A DNA stretch of 64,000 nucleotides from an uncultured Granulosicoccus sp. (GTDB lineage: Bacteria > Pseudomonadota > Gammaproteobacteria > Granulosicoccales > Granulosicoccaceae): NCBI GenBank assembly GCA_947495035.1, contig CANLXI010000003.1, positions 62,001-126,000 of the forward strand, read 5' to 3'. Shown here piece by piece: positions 37,994 through 46,719 of the stretch. The number at the start of each line of letters is the position of its first letter. Within the stretch, counting starts at the first letter, position 1. The position numbers and the translations under genes are program-made. The notes beneath the pieces were generated by a model, which saw nothing but the letters and a program-made list of their open reading frames with translations, made no database searches and was not told the origin of the DNA.

Positions 37994-39004
37994 TCAGTTC
38001 TGATCGAGACGACCAACCAGTTGTGCCAGTTCCACTGTGCGATTGGCATAACCGAATTCGTTGTCATACCAGGCATAGATCTTGACGTGGGTGTCATTGA
38101 CCACCATGGTCGATGCGGCATCGATGATGCTGGAGCGAGGGTCGCCCTTGTAGTCTATGGAGACCAGAGGCCTCTCCTCGAAGCCGAGAATGCCGGCGAG
38201 TTCCTGCTCGGCGGCCTGCTTGAGCAGTTCGTTGACTTCTTCGACACTGGTCTTGCGACTGGCGTCGAACACGAAGTCGGTCAACGAGGCATTGGCCAGA
38301 GGTACTCTGACGGCGTGGCCGTTCAATCGCCCCTCGAGTTCGGGAAAGATCCGGGTTATGGCGGTCGCCGAGCCGGTGGTAGTGGGTATCAGGCTCATGC
38401 CGCAGGCTCGGGCGCGACGCAGATCCTTGTGGGCTGCGTCGAGTATGGTTTGCGTGTTGGTCAGGTTGTGGATGGTCGTGATGGAGCCTTGCTCGATGCC
38501 GATGTGCTGGTGCATGACCTGGACGACAGGTGCCAGACTGTTGGTCGTGCACGACGCTGCAGTAACGATTCGGTGCGTGCCAGGGTCATACTGCTGGTGA
38601 TTGACTCCCATGACCACATTCAGCACGGAGTCCTCTTTCACGGGCGCGGTGACCACCACTCGCTTGACCCCCTGATCCAGAAAACCCTGCAACTTCTCGG
38701 TCGTGCGCAGGGCACCCGAAGACTCGATGACGACATCGCAATCGGACCAGGGGGTGTCGGCCAGCGCCGTATGGCGAGTGCAGGCCGTATGCTGTCCGTT
38801 CACGATCAGTTGTTCACCTTCGGTGGTAACCTGCTGATCCCAGCTGCCATGTACCGAATCGAATTGCAGCAGATGGGCCAGGGTTGCTGCATCGGCAGCA
38901 GGATCATTGATACGGACGATGTCGATATCGTCTGCCTGGCTGGCAATGCGGAATGCCAGTCTGCCGATTCTGCCGAAACCGTTGATACCCAGTCGAATGC
39001 TCAT
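37994..39004 (-). CDS. ArsJ-associated glyceraldehyde-3-phosphate dehydrogenase
   Basis: This 336-residue GAPDH has the NAD-binding start [19 protein letters not shown], the catalytic Cys in [10 protein letters not shown] (about residue 155) with the His in the following HNLTNTQ region, and the C-terminal [11 protein letters not shown] segment. Sequence and genomic partnership with arsJ mark it as the arsenate-detoxifying paralogue that makes 1-arseno-3-phosphoglycerate. The start at 39004 was chosen; an earlier frame start at 39100 would add 32 residues through the arsR promoter region. Expression should follow arsenic through ArsR. Confidence 0.93.
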   Translation of the reverse strand: MSIRLGINGFGRIGRLAFRIASQADDIDIVRINDPAADAATLAHLLQFDSVHGSWDQQVTTEGEQLIVNGQHTACTRHTALADTPWSDCDVVIESSGALRTTEKLQGFLDQGVKRVVVTAPVKEDSVLNVVMGVNHQQYDPGTHRIVTAASCTTNSLAPVVQVMHQHIGIEQGSITTIHNLTNTQTILDAAHKDLRRARACGMSLIPTTTGSATAITRIFPELEGRLNGHAVRVPLANASLTDFVFDASRKTSVEEVNELLKQAAEQELAGILGFEERPLVSIDYKGDPRSSIIDAASTMVVNDTHVKIYAWYDNEFGYANRTVELAQLVGRLDQN

Positions 39005-39095
39005 GGAAATGCCTGTCGGAATGTGAAAATGAGAGGGCAGGTCGCTGTAGGTCGAGTACCTGTGTGAGTTAATATATACGCCAATCCATATGTAG

Positions 39096-39113
39096 ATCAA
39101 ATGAAGATTTGAT
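39096..39113. promoter_or_regulatory. ArsR operator between arsR and the GAPDH-arsJ operon
   Basis: ATCAAAT, four bases (GAAG) and ATTTGAT form a perfect inverted repeat of the type bound by ArsR repressors. It lies in the divergent region, 92 bases from the GAPDH start and 85 from the arsR start, next to an AT-rich stretch (TTAATATATA) that could be a -10 element. Confidence 0.75.
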
Positions 39114-39197
39114 GACAGCGAAGCTGCTCGTCCGGGGCAGGCCTTGCCGCTACACTATGCGTTCAGAAACGCCGCGTTGCGGCAGGAGATCCGATCG

Positions 39198-39542
39198 ATG
39201 ACGCCCACCAGCGTGTTCAAGTGCCTCAGTGATGAAACACGTCTGTTGTGTCTGTTGCTCATTCGTCAGGAAGGCGAATTGTGCGTGTGTGAGCTGACGG
39301 CGTCTCTGGCATTGAGCCAACCGAAGGTCTCACGACATCTGGCACAGCTCAAGTCCTGCAATCTGGTGAGGGATCGCAAGCAAGGCTTGTGGAGCTTCTA
39401 CCGGGTTCATGAGGATCTGCCGGAGTGGGTGCTTACTGTGCTGGATACGACGTTGAGCGGGAATCGGTCCAGTCTGGAGTCCTGCATGGAGAATCTGCGC
39501 AGCATGGGCGAACGTCCCGAACGACTGGCCTGCTGCGACTGA
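39198..39542 (+). CDS. arsR: ArsR-family metalloid-responsive repressor
   Basis: This 114-residue winged-helix protein contains the arsenite-sensing ELCVCELT motif (vicinal cysteines at the start of the recognition region) and the DNA-binding helix LSQPKVSRHLAQLKSC. The ATG at 39198 follows an AGGAG site; an upstream ATG at 39144 adds 18 unlikely residues. It ends in LACCD, adding a terminal vicinal cysteine pair. It is divergent from GAPDH-arsJ and likely represses both directions through the 39096 palindrome until arsenic binds. Confidence 0.93.
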   Translation: MTPTSVFKCLSDETRLLCLLLIRQEGELCVCELTASLALSQPKVSRHLAQLKSCNLVRDRKQGLWSFYRVHEDLPEWVLTVLDTTLSGNRSSLESCMENLRSMGERPERLACCD

Positions 39543-39619
39543 CGTCGCGACAGTGGCTGCAGCCGGTCCACGGTGCGTGGTTGTCACCTGTCGCAGTGGA
39601 TTCGATTCTGGTAGCTACC

Positions 39620-40432
39620 TCATTTCTGGCACTGCTTGCAATAGAAGCTGGCCCGCTGACCGAGCACCTGATGCCGGATGGGTGAACGACAGCTGCGGCA
39701 GGGCTCGCCAGTGCGACCATAGACATTCAGCGATTGCGCAAAATAACCCGGGTTGCCATCACTGTTGATGAAGTCGCGCAAGGTCGTACCGCCTTGTTTG
39801 ATGGAACGTTGCAGAACGTGCTTGATGGCATCGACCAGGGCATGAGCTTCACGACGAGTGATGCGACAGGCGGCACGCCCCGGGCGAATGCCCGCCATGA
39901 ACAGGGATTCGCTGGCGTAGATGTTGCCGACACCGACCACGACCTTGCTGTTCATGATGAAATTCTTGATGCTGACCTGCCGCTTGCGCGACAGGGCGTA
40001 CAGGTACTCACCATGAAAGTCGCTCGATAGCGGCTCGGGTCCCAGGTCTGCCAGCAGGGCGTGCGTCCTTTCACCGGCACTCTGCCACAGAAAGCAGCCG
40101 AACCGACGCGGGTCGTGAAAGCGCAGGATGGAGCCGGATGCCAATTCCAGTTCGATGTGATCGTGCTTGCGTCGTTCCTCGTCAGCGGGACAGATGCGCA
40201 GGCTGCCTGACATGCCCAGATGCACGATGGCCGTTCCCGCCGGCACGTCCACCAGCAGGTACTTGCCACGACGGGTCACCGATTCGACGGTGGCACCCTG
40301 CAAGGCCTGGATGTCCGCCGGCACCGGCCAGCGCAGATTGGGGTTGTGTACTCTGACCTGCAGTACGGTCTTGCCGACCAGATGAGGTTGAATGCCACGG
40401 CGCGTGGTCTCGACTTCGGGAAGTTCGGGCAT
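39620..40432 (-). CDS. mutM: Formamidopyrimidine-DNA glycosylase
   Basis: Fpg/MutM removes oxidised purines such as 8-oxoguanine and cleaves the abasic site. The 270-residue protein begins with the catalytic PELPEVETTRRG N-terminus (Pro2 is the nucleophile, Glu3 the acid), retains the Lys of the helix-two-turn region, and ends in a zinc finger with CRSC...CKQC. It starts at the base where the DUF4340 protein ends, so it forms the tail of the Gld-type ABC operon. This is an unusual pairing of DNA repair with an ABC system, probably operonic convenience. Confidence 0.97.
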   Translation of the reverse strand: MPELPEVETTRRGIQPHLVGKTVLQVRVHNPNLRWPVPADIQALQGATVESVTRRGKYLLVDVPAGTAIVHLGMSGSLRICPADEERRKHDHIELELASGSILRFHDPRRFGCFLWQSAGERTHALLADLGPEPLSSDFHGEYLYALSRKRQVSIKNFIMNSKVVVGVGNIYASESLFMAGIRPGRAACRITRREAHALVDAIKHVLQRSIKQGGTTLRDFINSDGNPGYFAQSLNVYGRTGEPCRSCRSPIRHQVLGQRASFYCKQCQK

Positions 40433-41256
40433 CAGGGGAAGACGCTGTCGGGAAGTGACGTTCGGGGCATTATGTAGGCGCAGGCGGCGTTCTCAAAGCG
40501 CAAGGCCAGAAAATGCTGGAAATCATGAAGCGTCAGAGGGGTACGCTGTCCGGCGATATCGGCTTCCAGATGTCGCGCGGCGATGGCCGTTTCGCTGTCT
40601 GCCAGCGGCCAGCTGACGATCTGCTGCGCACTCAATGTTCTCCATTGTTCCAACGAGTCCGCTGTCAGGTTCAGCGCGGGCAGGGTCATGTCGTCGGTCG
40701 GCGATGATAGTGCGCTCAATGCGTCCAGACCCGTTGGAAAGACTTCCAGCACGGCCAGCGCGGATAGCCCACCATTGAGCATGGACAGGAGCCACTCGGG
40801 CACGAATTCCACGCGTTCGCCTCGCTGCAGATAACGACGCTCTCCTGACAGATCGGTGCCGCCGAGAACCAGACGCTGTTCATCGAGATACACCACTGCG
40901 GCAGGGTCGAGCAGGCCGGCCGCATCCAGATCCACTTCGGAGCTCGCGTATCCGTGGGCTGCGGGTGCCAGGGCGTCGAGCAGTGGCTGCAATCGCTGAT
41001 CATTGACCGGCAGGGGACAGGGCTCGACAATACGCCACTGTTCGTCTTCCTGCCTGGTCAATGCAATGGTGGCGAATCCGGGGCGCTCGATGCGCAGGCT
41101 CTGACCCGAGTAGGCAATTGCCTGCGTCTGTCGAGACGAGTGCTGGTCGGACCACCAGACGAAAGCGATGAGACACAGCAAGACGACCAGCAACAAGCAG
41201 CCGGTGTACAGGAGACGTTGAATCTTCTGCGAATGTGTCAGCGAAGGTCCAGGCAT
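40432..41256 (-). CDS. DUF4340-like membrane-anchored protein of the Gld-type ABC operon
   Basis: The 274-residue protein has a short cytoplasmic N-terminus, one transmembrane helix (about residues 14-33) and a large periplasmic domain rich in beta-strand. Context and layout match the DUF4340 proteins that follow GldG in proteobacterial gld-like operons. I see no catalytic motif. It sits between GldG-like and mutM and is coupled to mutM by overlapping stop and start. It may be a periplasmic component or regulator of the transporter. Confidence 0.65.
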   Translation of the reverse strand: MPGPSLTHSQKIQRLLYTGCLLLVVLLCLIAFVWWSDQHSSRQTQAIAYSGQSLRIERPGFATIALTRQEDEQWRIVEPCPLPVNDQRLQPLLDALAPAAHGYASSEVDLDAAGLLDPAAVVYLDEQRLVLGGTDLSGERRYLQRGERVEFVPEWLLSMLNGGLSALAVLEVFPTGLDALSALSSPTDDMTLPALNLTADSLEQWRTLSAQQIVSWPLADSETAIAARHLEADIAGQRTPLTLHDFQHFLALRFENAACAYIMPRTSLPDSVFP

Positions 41257-41322
41257 GAGTGAGGTGTCATTTGGACGATACCGGTTCGGATCTACTGATC
41301 CGCTGGCCGTGTGCCCACTCTA

Positions 41323-42654
41323 TCACCTGCGTCGTCGCCAGCGTACGATCACGGCGATCAGCAGCAGCAGAGCCGGTAGCGCGGCCAGATAGGTCGTGCT
41401 GATGATGACGATGCTGCGATTGTCCAGTTGCAATTCGCTATCGAGTGCCTTGTGAGTCACGAACTCCAGAGCATCGGCTTCACCGGTCAGCCACAACAAC
41501 AATGACTCTGTAAAGGCCTTGTTGCCGCCGTTGTCGAGAAACTGCGAAGCGGCAAAATCGGCATCACCCAGTACAGCGATACGCTGTGTCCCCTGCGCCC
41601 GCGGCCGCTCGATGCTGACGCCGAGCAGCAGTGGGCCGGCCACCTCGGTGGTGTCGGCATCAAACTGGATGGCCCCCGACAGTACCCCGGTTTCCGTCCA
41701 GCTCGAGGCCGGAGTCTGCAACAGAGGCAATGTTTCCTGACCGGCCAGTGGTGTGACCGACAGGGCAGAGGCCTGGGGCAGCAGGATGGGGCTGGTCAAT
41801 CTGTCGGTCACGGGGTGAGCCGGGAATCGGTCGAGCAGTACGAAGTCCGGTGACTGGGCATTGAGCGCCTGACTGTTGCTGTCGATCACTCTGCCGGGCA
41901 GCGTATCGACACCCAGCTGGTCTGCCAGCAACTGCAAGCCTGGTCCGGCTGGTGCATCGTTCGGCACCTCGCTGAGCCACAGCAGGTTGCCACCGCGCAG
42001 CAGATAATCGTTGAGGCTGGCGATTTCTCCCGGGAAATAGGGGCGTCTGGGGGCTGCCAGCACGACAAGGTCGATATCATCGGACAGTCGCGGCTGACTC
42101 ACCAGGCTCACTTCGCGGCTGACCAGACCAATGGCCTGGAGGTCTGTGGCCATTCGGCTCCAGCCATCGTTGTCGCCGCGTACCGGACTGCGCTCCTCAT
42201 GACCTGTGATGAAGACGATATCGCGCTCGCCTTCGCGATTGAGCAGACGCAGACTGTCGACCAGGGTTCGTTCAGAGAGCGTTTGCAGGCGTTGCTCTCG
42301 ACCGGCTGTTCGCAATATGAGTTCACCGCCCGGTGCTGCATCCAGGGCCCGTGCTGCGGCCGGATCGGTTTCGGGATTGATGAATTGCAGCTGCAGATCC
42401 GGCTTGATGGCCTGAAAGCGGGACACCAGTGCCCGGACACCGGCCTGTTGCGCAGGATCGGGACCCAGTACCGCGATCAGTTCCACCGGCTTGTCCAGAG
42501 ACTGCAGAACATCCACGGTCGCCGGCGCAAGACTGTGGCGTTCGTTGGCCGTGACGTCAAAGGCGGTACTGAAACGTTGAGTAAGCCATCCCAGCGAGAG
42601 CACGATGCCCAGCAGCAGCAGCCCCAGTGCGAGATGCAATCTGGAACCGTTCAT
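41323..42654 (-). CDS. GldG-family ABC transporter auxiliary protein
   Basis: The product (443 residues from the ATG at 42654) has an N-terminal transmembrane helix, a large periplasmic region of the GldG/ABC-type uncharacterised superfamily (with TANERHSLAPATVDVLQSLD and FITGHEERS), and a C-terminal helix followed by RWRRRR. Its start overlaps the permease stop by four bases. In Bacteroidetes GldF/GldG are linked to gliding, but proteobacterial homologues of this transporter are of unknown function and probably act on envelope traffic. A longer frame start to 42948 overlaps the permease and is rejected. Confidence 0.85.
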   Translation of the reverse strand: MNGSRLHLALGLLLLGIVLSLGWLTQRFSTAFDVTANERHSLAPATVDVLQSLDKPVELIAVLGPDPAQQAGVRALVSRFQAIKPDLQLQFINPETDPAAARALDAAPGGELILRTAGREQRLQTLSERTLVDSLRLLNREGERDIVFITGHEERSPVRGDNDGWSRMATDLQAIGLVSREVSLVSQPRLSDDIDLVVLAAPRRPYFPGEIASLNDYLLRGGNLLWLSEVPNDAPAGPGLQLLADQLGVDTLPGRVIDSNSQALNAQSPDFVLLDRFPAHPVTDRLTSPILLPQASALSVTPLAGQETLPLLQTPASSWTETGVLSGAIQFDADTTEVAGPLLLGVSIERPRAQGTQRIAVLGDADFAASQFLDNGGNKAFTESLLLWLTGEADALEFVTHKALDSELQLDNRSIVIISTTYLAALPALLLLIAVIVRWRRRR

Positions 42655-43406
42655 GGGTGTCCCTTCTGTCGGAGTGAATCCAGACGGATGATGGTCAGCC
42701 CGAGAAACAGCAGGGTCGTCAGCAGGAAGAAGGCTATGTCGCGAGTCTGCACATAACCCTGAAAGAAGCCGTGCAGGTGTGTGGCAATGGACAGTTCCGT
42801 CAGTCCCTGCAATGGCAGAGTGCCGCTGCTGGCGCTGCCGAGCATCCAGGACATGAAGAGCAAGGCCAGGCTGGCCACGATGGCAATCAGGGAGTGGCGG
42901 GTCAGTGACGAGAAGTACAGGCCGCAGGCAGCACAGGCCGCGGTGCACAGCATCAGCCCGACACTCGCTGACAGCAGCAATGGCCAGTCAACCGGAATCA
43001 GCAGTTGCATGACGCCCAGCATGCCGATGGCGAGAACCACATTCAGCAACAGCACGAAGAACACACCCAGAAACTTGCCCAGTGTCAGTGAGACAGCGCT
43101 GACCGGTGAGGATTGCCACAGTGCATAGGTCTGGTGACGAAACTCATCACTGAAACTGCGCATGGCGAACAGGGGCGCTACCAGGGTGAAAGCCAGTGCC
43201 AGCGGTTCCAGATAGCGCACACTCATGAAGCCGGTCAGGCCGACAGGGTGATCCTGCAGGGCCAGTCGCGCCTGTACCGACAGGAACACTTCGAGTTGTT
43301 TCAGAAACTGAAAACCGAAGAGGCCGGCCAGCAGGGCCATGATGAGCCATACCTGCATGCTGCGCAGCAGACTGGCACCTTCATGGCGAGCAATGATGCC
43401 GATCAT
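42651..43406 (-). CDS. ABC transporter permease (ABC-2 type, GldF-like)
   Basis: The 251-residue protein has six predicted helices of the ABC-2 permease type and the family segments AMRSFSDEFRHQTYALWQSSPVS (about residues 80-102) and VLAIGMLGVMQ. Together with the ATPase directly upstream (stop/start overlap) and the GldG-like protein directly downstream, it forms a complete Gld-type transporter. The substrate is not predictable. Confidence 0.88.
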   Translation of the reverse strand: MIGIIARHEGASLLRSMQVWLIMALLAGLFGFQFLKQLEVFLSVQARLALQDHPVGLTGFMSVRYLEPLALAFTLVAPLFAMRSFSDEFRHQTYALWQSSPVSAVSLTLGKFLGVFFVLLLNVVLAIGMLGVMQLLIPVDWPLLLSASVGLMLCTAACAACGLYFSSLTRHSLIAIVASLALLFMSWMLGSASSGTLPLQGLTELSIATHLHGFFQGYVQTRDIAFFLLTTLLFLGLTIIRLDSLRQKGHP

Positions 43407-44158
43407 GACGTCGCCTCCTGAAAAACGGCCGCCAGGTCGTCGCCACTGCAGGGGCGATCCGCGACCAGCCGACCGGAATGAATGATGGCGACCCGATTGC
43501 AGGTGGCGGTCACCTCGGCCAGCAGGTGCGTGGAGAAAATGAGGGTCTGATCCCTGCCGACGTCGGCTATCAGCTGTCGCATGCCGTCCATCTGCTGTGG
43601 ATCCAGTCCATTGGCAGGTTCGTCGAGCAGGACGACAGCCGGTTCATGTATCAGGGCCTGCGCCAGCCCGATGCGCTGGCGAAAACCCTTGGACAGCGTG
43701 CCGATGATTCTGTGCTGCACATCCCCCAGGGCACATTGCTCGATGATCTGCGACAGGCGCAATGTTGTTCTCCGCCGATCCAGACCGCGAATGCGACCGG
43801 TCAGCGTCAGGTATTCGCGGACTCGCATGTCGTCATACAGCGGTGGCTGATCGGGTAGATAGCCGATCTGAGCGCGAGCCTGCAACGGGGCCTCGGTCAG
43901 TGACAGACCATTGACATGAACGCTGCCGGAATCCGGTACCAGCACGCCGCAAAGCAGTCGCAGGGTGGTGGACTTGCCGGCACCATTGAGTCCCAGCAGG
44001 CCAATGATATCGCCGCGTCGCAGGCTCAATGAAATATCGTCGACGCCAGTCCCGCCGGCATGACGCAGACTCAATGACTGCGCCTCGAGCAGAGGCGAGC
44101 TGATGTCGTCCGGCAGCGTATTGCCTGTCTGTGCGGAATCGGTTGTGTGCAGAGCCAT
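43403..44158 (-). CDS. ABC transporter ATP-binding protein (GldA-like)
   Basis: The 251-residue ATPase has Walker A (GLNGAGKSTT, about residues 55-64), the signature LSKGFRQRIGLAQAL, Walker B (VVLLDEPANGLDP) and the H-loop FSTHLL. These match the GldA branch of ABC-2 type ATPases. It begins the operon ATPase-permease-GldG-DUF4340-mutM. The 236 bases upstream, divergent from the desaturase gene, should hold its promoter. Confidence 0.92.
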   Translation of the reverse strand: MALHTTDSAQTGNTLPDDISSPLLEAQSLSLRHAGGTGVDDISLSLRRGDIIGLLGLNGAGKSTTLRLLCGVLVPDSGSVHVNGLSLTEAPLQARAQIGYLPDQPPLYDDMRVREYLTLTGRIRGLDRRRTTLRLSQIIEQCALGDVQHRIIGTLSKGFRQRIGLAQALIHEPAVVLLDEPANGLDPQQMDGMRQLIADVGRDQTLIFSTHLLAEVTATCNRVAIIHSGRLVADRPCSGDDLAAVFQEATS

Positions 44159-44394
44159 GTCCTGAGGTCAGTCGGAGCCAGAGTATAGAAGAGTGTTGGA
44201 GCAAGCTTTGCATCTGCAGCAGTTATGCCGCTTTGCCATTGTCGAGGTCTGGGACAGGAATGGCGGGCGATAGTTGCTCATTGCATGCCCTTGAGACAGC
44301 AATGCATGCGGAGCAGTCACCGTTCATCGGACGCGTCACCCCATTGACGAATGGATTGTGTAAGGTGTCCGCAACATTGATTTTTCGAGAGGTA

Positions 44395-45582
44395 GTGAGT
44401 TTGTTTCTACTAGGTTTCTGGGATGTATCTCTCTGGACGCTGGTGGCATGGACGGCAATCAGCTGTCATGTCACGCTACTGTCGGTGACAGTCTATCTGC
44501 ATCGCAGCCAGGCACATCGCTCCGTCGATCTGCATCCCGTACTACAACACTTCTTCCGCTTCTGGCTCTGGTTGACAACCGGCATGAACACCAGGGAGTG
44601 GGTGTCGGTGCATCGCAAGCATCATGCGCGGTGCGAAGGTCCGGAAGATCCGCACAGCCCGCAGATCCACGGTCTCAAGAAGGTGTTGCTGGAAGGCGCC
44701 GAGCTGTACCGGGAGGCCGCTGCCGACAAGGACGTACTGGACAAGTTCGGATTCGGAACGCCGGATGACTGGCTGGAGCGAAACCTCTACTCCCGATTCC
44801 CGATAGGGGGCGTTGCCCTGCTTGCCGTGACCGAATTCCTGCTGTTCGGTCTGGCCGGCATCGCTGTCTTTGCCATTCAGATGCTGTGTGTGCCGGTACT
44901 GGCGGCCGGTGTCATCAACGGACTGGCGCACTTCTGGGGCTACCGCAATTTCGAAACCGACGACGCAGCCACCAACCTGACTCCCATTGCCGCCCTTATC
45001 TGCGGTGAGGAACTGCACAACAATCATCATGCCTACCCCTCTTCGGCGCGTTTTTCCCTGCGTCGCTGGGAACTGGATCTGGGCTGGGTCTACCTGCGCC
45101 TGTTCAGTTTCCTGGGGTTGGCAAGAATTCGTCGCGTGGCCCCGCGGCCCCGATTCGATGCCGACAAGACCGTCATGGACATGGACACGGTGAAGGCCAT
45201 CATTTCCAGTCGTCTGCATGTCATGGAAAGCTATGCACGCAAGGTCGTGAAACCGACCCATGCCATCGAGTTGAAAGCCTCAGTCGAGAATCGTCGTACC
45301 TTGAGTGAAGCGGGGCGGGACCTGCTGAAGGTGGATCATCTGCTGGATGAGGCGGCACGTGTGCGGGTTGCGGCCGCCCTGTCTACCAGCGAATCCCTCA
45401 AGACTGTCTACGAGCTGCAGAATCAGCTGCAGGAGATCTGGCACAAGGCGGGTGCCAGTCAGGAGGCCTTGCTACTCGCCCTGCAGGAGTGGTGCAGGCA
45501 GGCCGAGGCAACGGGTATCGAATGTCTGGAAGAGTTCGCCGCCAGATTGCGGGGCTATCACCTGCAACCGTTCAAGGGCTAG
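44395..45582 (+). CDS. Fatty acid (acyl-CoA) desaturase
   Basis: This membrane diiron desaturase introduces a cis double bond into long-chain acyl groups, adjusting membrane fluidity. The three histidine boxes are intact: HRSQAH (about residues 41-46), HRKHH (about 77-81) and HNNHH (about 212-216). A helical, charged C-terminal domain of about 150 residues follows, as in the Pseudomonas DesA/DesB-type enzymes. I chose the GTG at 44395 because the sequence after it (SLFLLGFWDVSLW) matches the family start; an ATG at 44302 would add 31 residues without resemblance. Redox partners are not adjacent. Confidence 0.9.
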   Translation: MSLFLLGFWDVSLWTLVAWTAISCHVTLLSVTVYLHRSQAHRSVDLHPVLQHFFRFWLWLTTGMNTREWVSVHRKHHARCEGPEDPHSPQIHGLKKVLLEGAELYREAAADKDVLDKFGFGTPDDWLERNLYSRFPIGGVALLAVTEFLLFGLAGIAVFAIQMLCVPVLAAGVINGLAHFWGYRNFETDDAATNLTPIAALICGEELHNNHHAYPSSARFSLRRWELDLGWVYLRLFSFLGLARIRRVAPRPRFDADKTVMDMDTVKAIISSRLHVMESYARKVVKPTHAIELKASVENRRTLSEAGRDLLKVDHLLDEAARVRVAAALSTSESLKTVYELQNQLQEIWHKAGASQEALLLALQEWCRQAEATGIECLEEFAARLRGYHLQPFKG

Positions 45583-45595
45583 CTGCCGAGAACGG

Positions 45596-45644
45596 CTTGC
45601 CGGCATCGCGTCAGGGGTGCTTTCCCAGACGCGATGCCGGCAAG
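45596..45644. other. 17-bp perfect stem-loop after the desaturase
   Basis: CTTGCCGGCATCGCGTC and GACGCGATGCCGGCAAG pair perfectly around a 15-base loop, 13 bases after the desaturase stop. There is no T-run directly after the stem, so it is probably not a simple terminator. It could be a stabilising 3' hairpin, a processing site, or part of a repeated palindromic element. A conventional terminator follows at 45735. Confidence 0.7.
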
Positions 45645-45734
45645 GTCTGCAGGAGGTGTCGTTACCCTGTCACTCCCATGCACATGCCGCCCCTTTAATC
45701 GGGTTCGATTGCCGCCGCCTTTTCAGCAAGACAC

Positions 45735-45763
45735 AAAAAAGCCCGGACAGTGCCGGGCTTTTT
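45735..45763. terminator. Bidirectional terminator between the desaturase and rpmG
   Basis: AAGCCCGG-ACAGTG-CCGGGCTT forms a stem with A/T-runs on both sides, giving a T-run in either direction. It ends the rpmB-rpmG transcript on the minus strand and the desaturase transcript on the plus strand. Confidence 0.9.
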
Positions 45764-45788
45764 CGCATACATCCGGAAGGATCGGAAA

Positions 45789-45944
45789 TTACTTGATCTT
45801 TGCTTCCTTGTACATGACGTGCTTGCGAACGACTGGATCGAATTTCTTCATTTCCAGCTTGCCTGTCATGGTTCGCTTGTTCTTGGATGTGGTGTAGAAA
45901 TGTCCGGTGCCTGCTGAGGACACCATCTTGATCTTGTCTCGCAT
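45789..45944 (-). CDS. rpmG: 50S ribosomal protein L33
   Basis: This 51-residue basic protein ([19 protein letters not shown] start, KEAKIK end) is a clear L33 of the cysteine-free type. It lies 56 bases downstream of rpmB on the same strand, the conserved bacterial pair, and just before the shared terminator at 45735. It is short but fully conserved along its length. Confidence 0.97.
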   Translation of the reverse strand: MRDKIKMVSSAGTGHFYTTSKNKRTMTGKLEMKKFDPVVRKHVMYKEAKIK

Positions 45945-46000
45945 GATTCAGATTCGGTTGGGGCTCGTTTGCAAAGGCGCAGAGCAAAAAGGACGGTGGC

Positions 46001-46237
46001 TTATACTTTCTCGCCGCGTGAACGCAGTTCCTGGAGAACCGTGTCGATGCCGCGCTTGTCGATAATGCGCATGCCGCTGGAAGATACTCGCAGGGATACA
46101 AACCGCTTTTCAGCAGCGACCCAGAAACGATGGGTGTGCAGATTGGGCAGGAAACGGCGCTTGCGCCGATTCTTGGCGTGCGACACGTTATTACCTGACA
46201 TTGGGCTCTTGCCGGTGACCTGGCAGACTCTGGACAT
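46001..46237 (-). CDS. rpmB: 50S ribosomal protein L28
   Basis: The 78-residue protein begins [21 protein letters not shown] and contains [12 protein letters not shown] and [18 protein letters not shown], matching bacterial L28 throughout. L28 sits on the large subunit near the E-site. It heads the rpmB-rpmG operon, divergent from folB with about 107 bases between the starts. Confidence 0.97.
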   Translation of the reverse strand: MSRVCQVTGKSPMSGNNVSHAKNRRKRRFLPNLHTHRFWVAAEKRFVSLRVSSSGMRIIDKRGIDTVLQELRSRGEKV

Positions 46238-46344
46238 GCGAAACTACTCCGAATAAGGATTGTACTGCGCTTAGCCTGCGAAGTGTAGCGAATACCTGGC
46301 CAGTTCTCAAGGGGGCGAGGCCGACTATTTTCACATTAACGGAA

Positions 46345-46719
46345 ATGAAACGTAAAATGGATCGCATATTCATCAGGAATCTGCAGATAGACACCGTTAT
46401 CGGCATCTATGACTGGGAACGTATCCGGCGTCAGCGAGTGGTGATCGATCTGGAGATGTCGGCTGATGTGGTGCGTGCCGCCAATGCGGAAGATGTGGCA
46501 TCCACCCTTAACTACAAGACATTGTCGGACGAACTGGTGAACCACATCGAAAACAGTGAATTCCAGCTGATCGAAACCCTGGCCGAGAGCGTCACGCGCA
46601 TCATCAGAGAGGATTTCGGGGTGCAGTGGGTGAAACTGACCCTGCACAAACCCGACGCTCTGTCCGGCAATACCGATGTCGGCGTCATCATCGAACGGGG
46701 GGAGCGACCTGATGACTGA
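46345..46719 (+). CDS. folB: Dihydroneopterin aldolase
   Basis: FolB converts 7,8-dihydroneopterin to 6-hydroxymethyl-dihydropterin and glycolaldehyde in folate synthesis. The 124-residue protein has the DRIFIRNLQIDTVIGIYDWER N-terminal strand with the catalytic-site Tyr, and the VKLTLHKPDAL segment containing the catalytic Lys. A second in-frame ATG at 46357 gives the more usual start. Its stop overlaps the start of the MidA-like gene, so the two are cotranscribed. Confidence 0.93.
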   Translation: MKRKMDRIFIRNLQIDTVIGIYDWERIRRQRVVIDLEMSADVVRAANAEDVASTLNYKTLSDELVNHIENSEFQLIETLAESVTRIIREDFGVQWVKLTLHKPDALSGNTDVGVIIERGERPDD

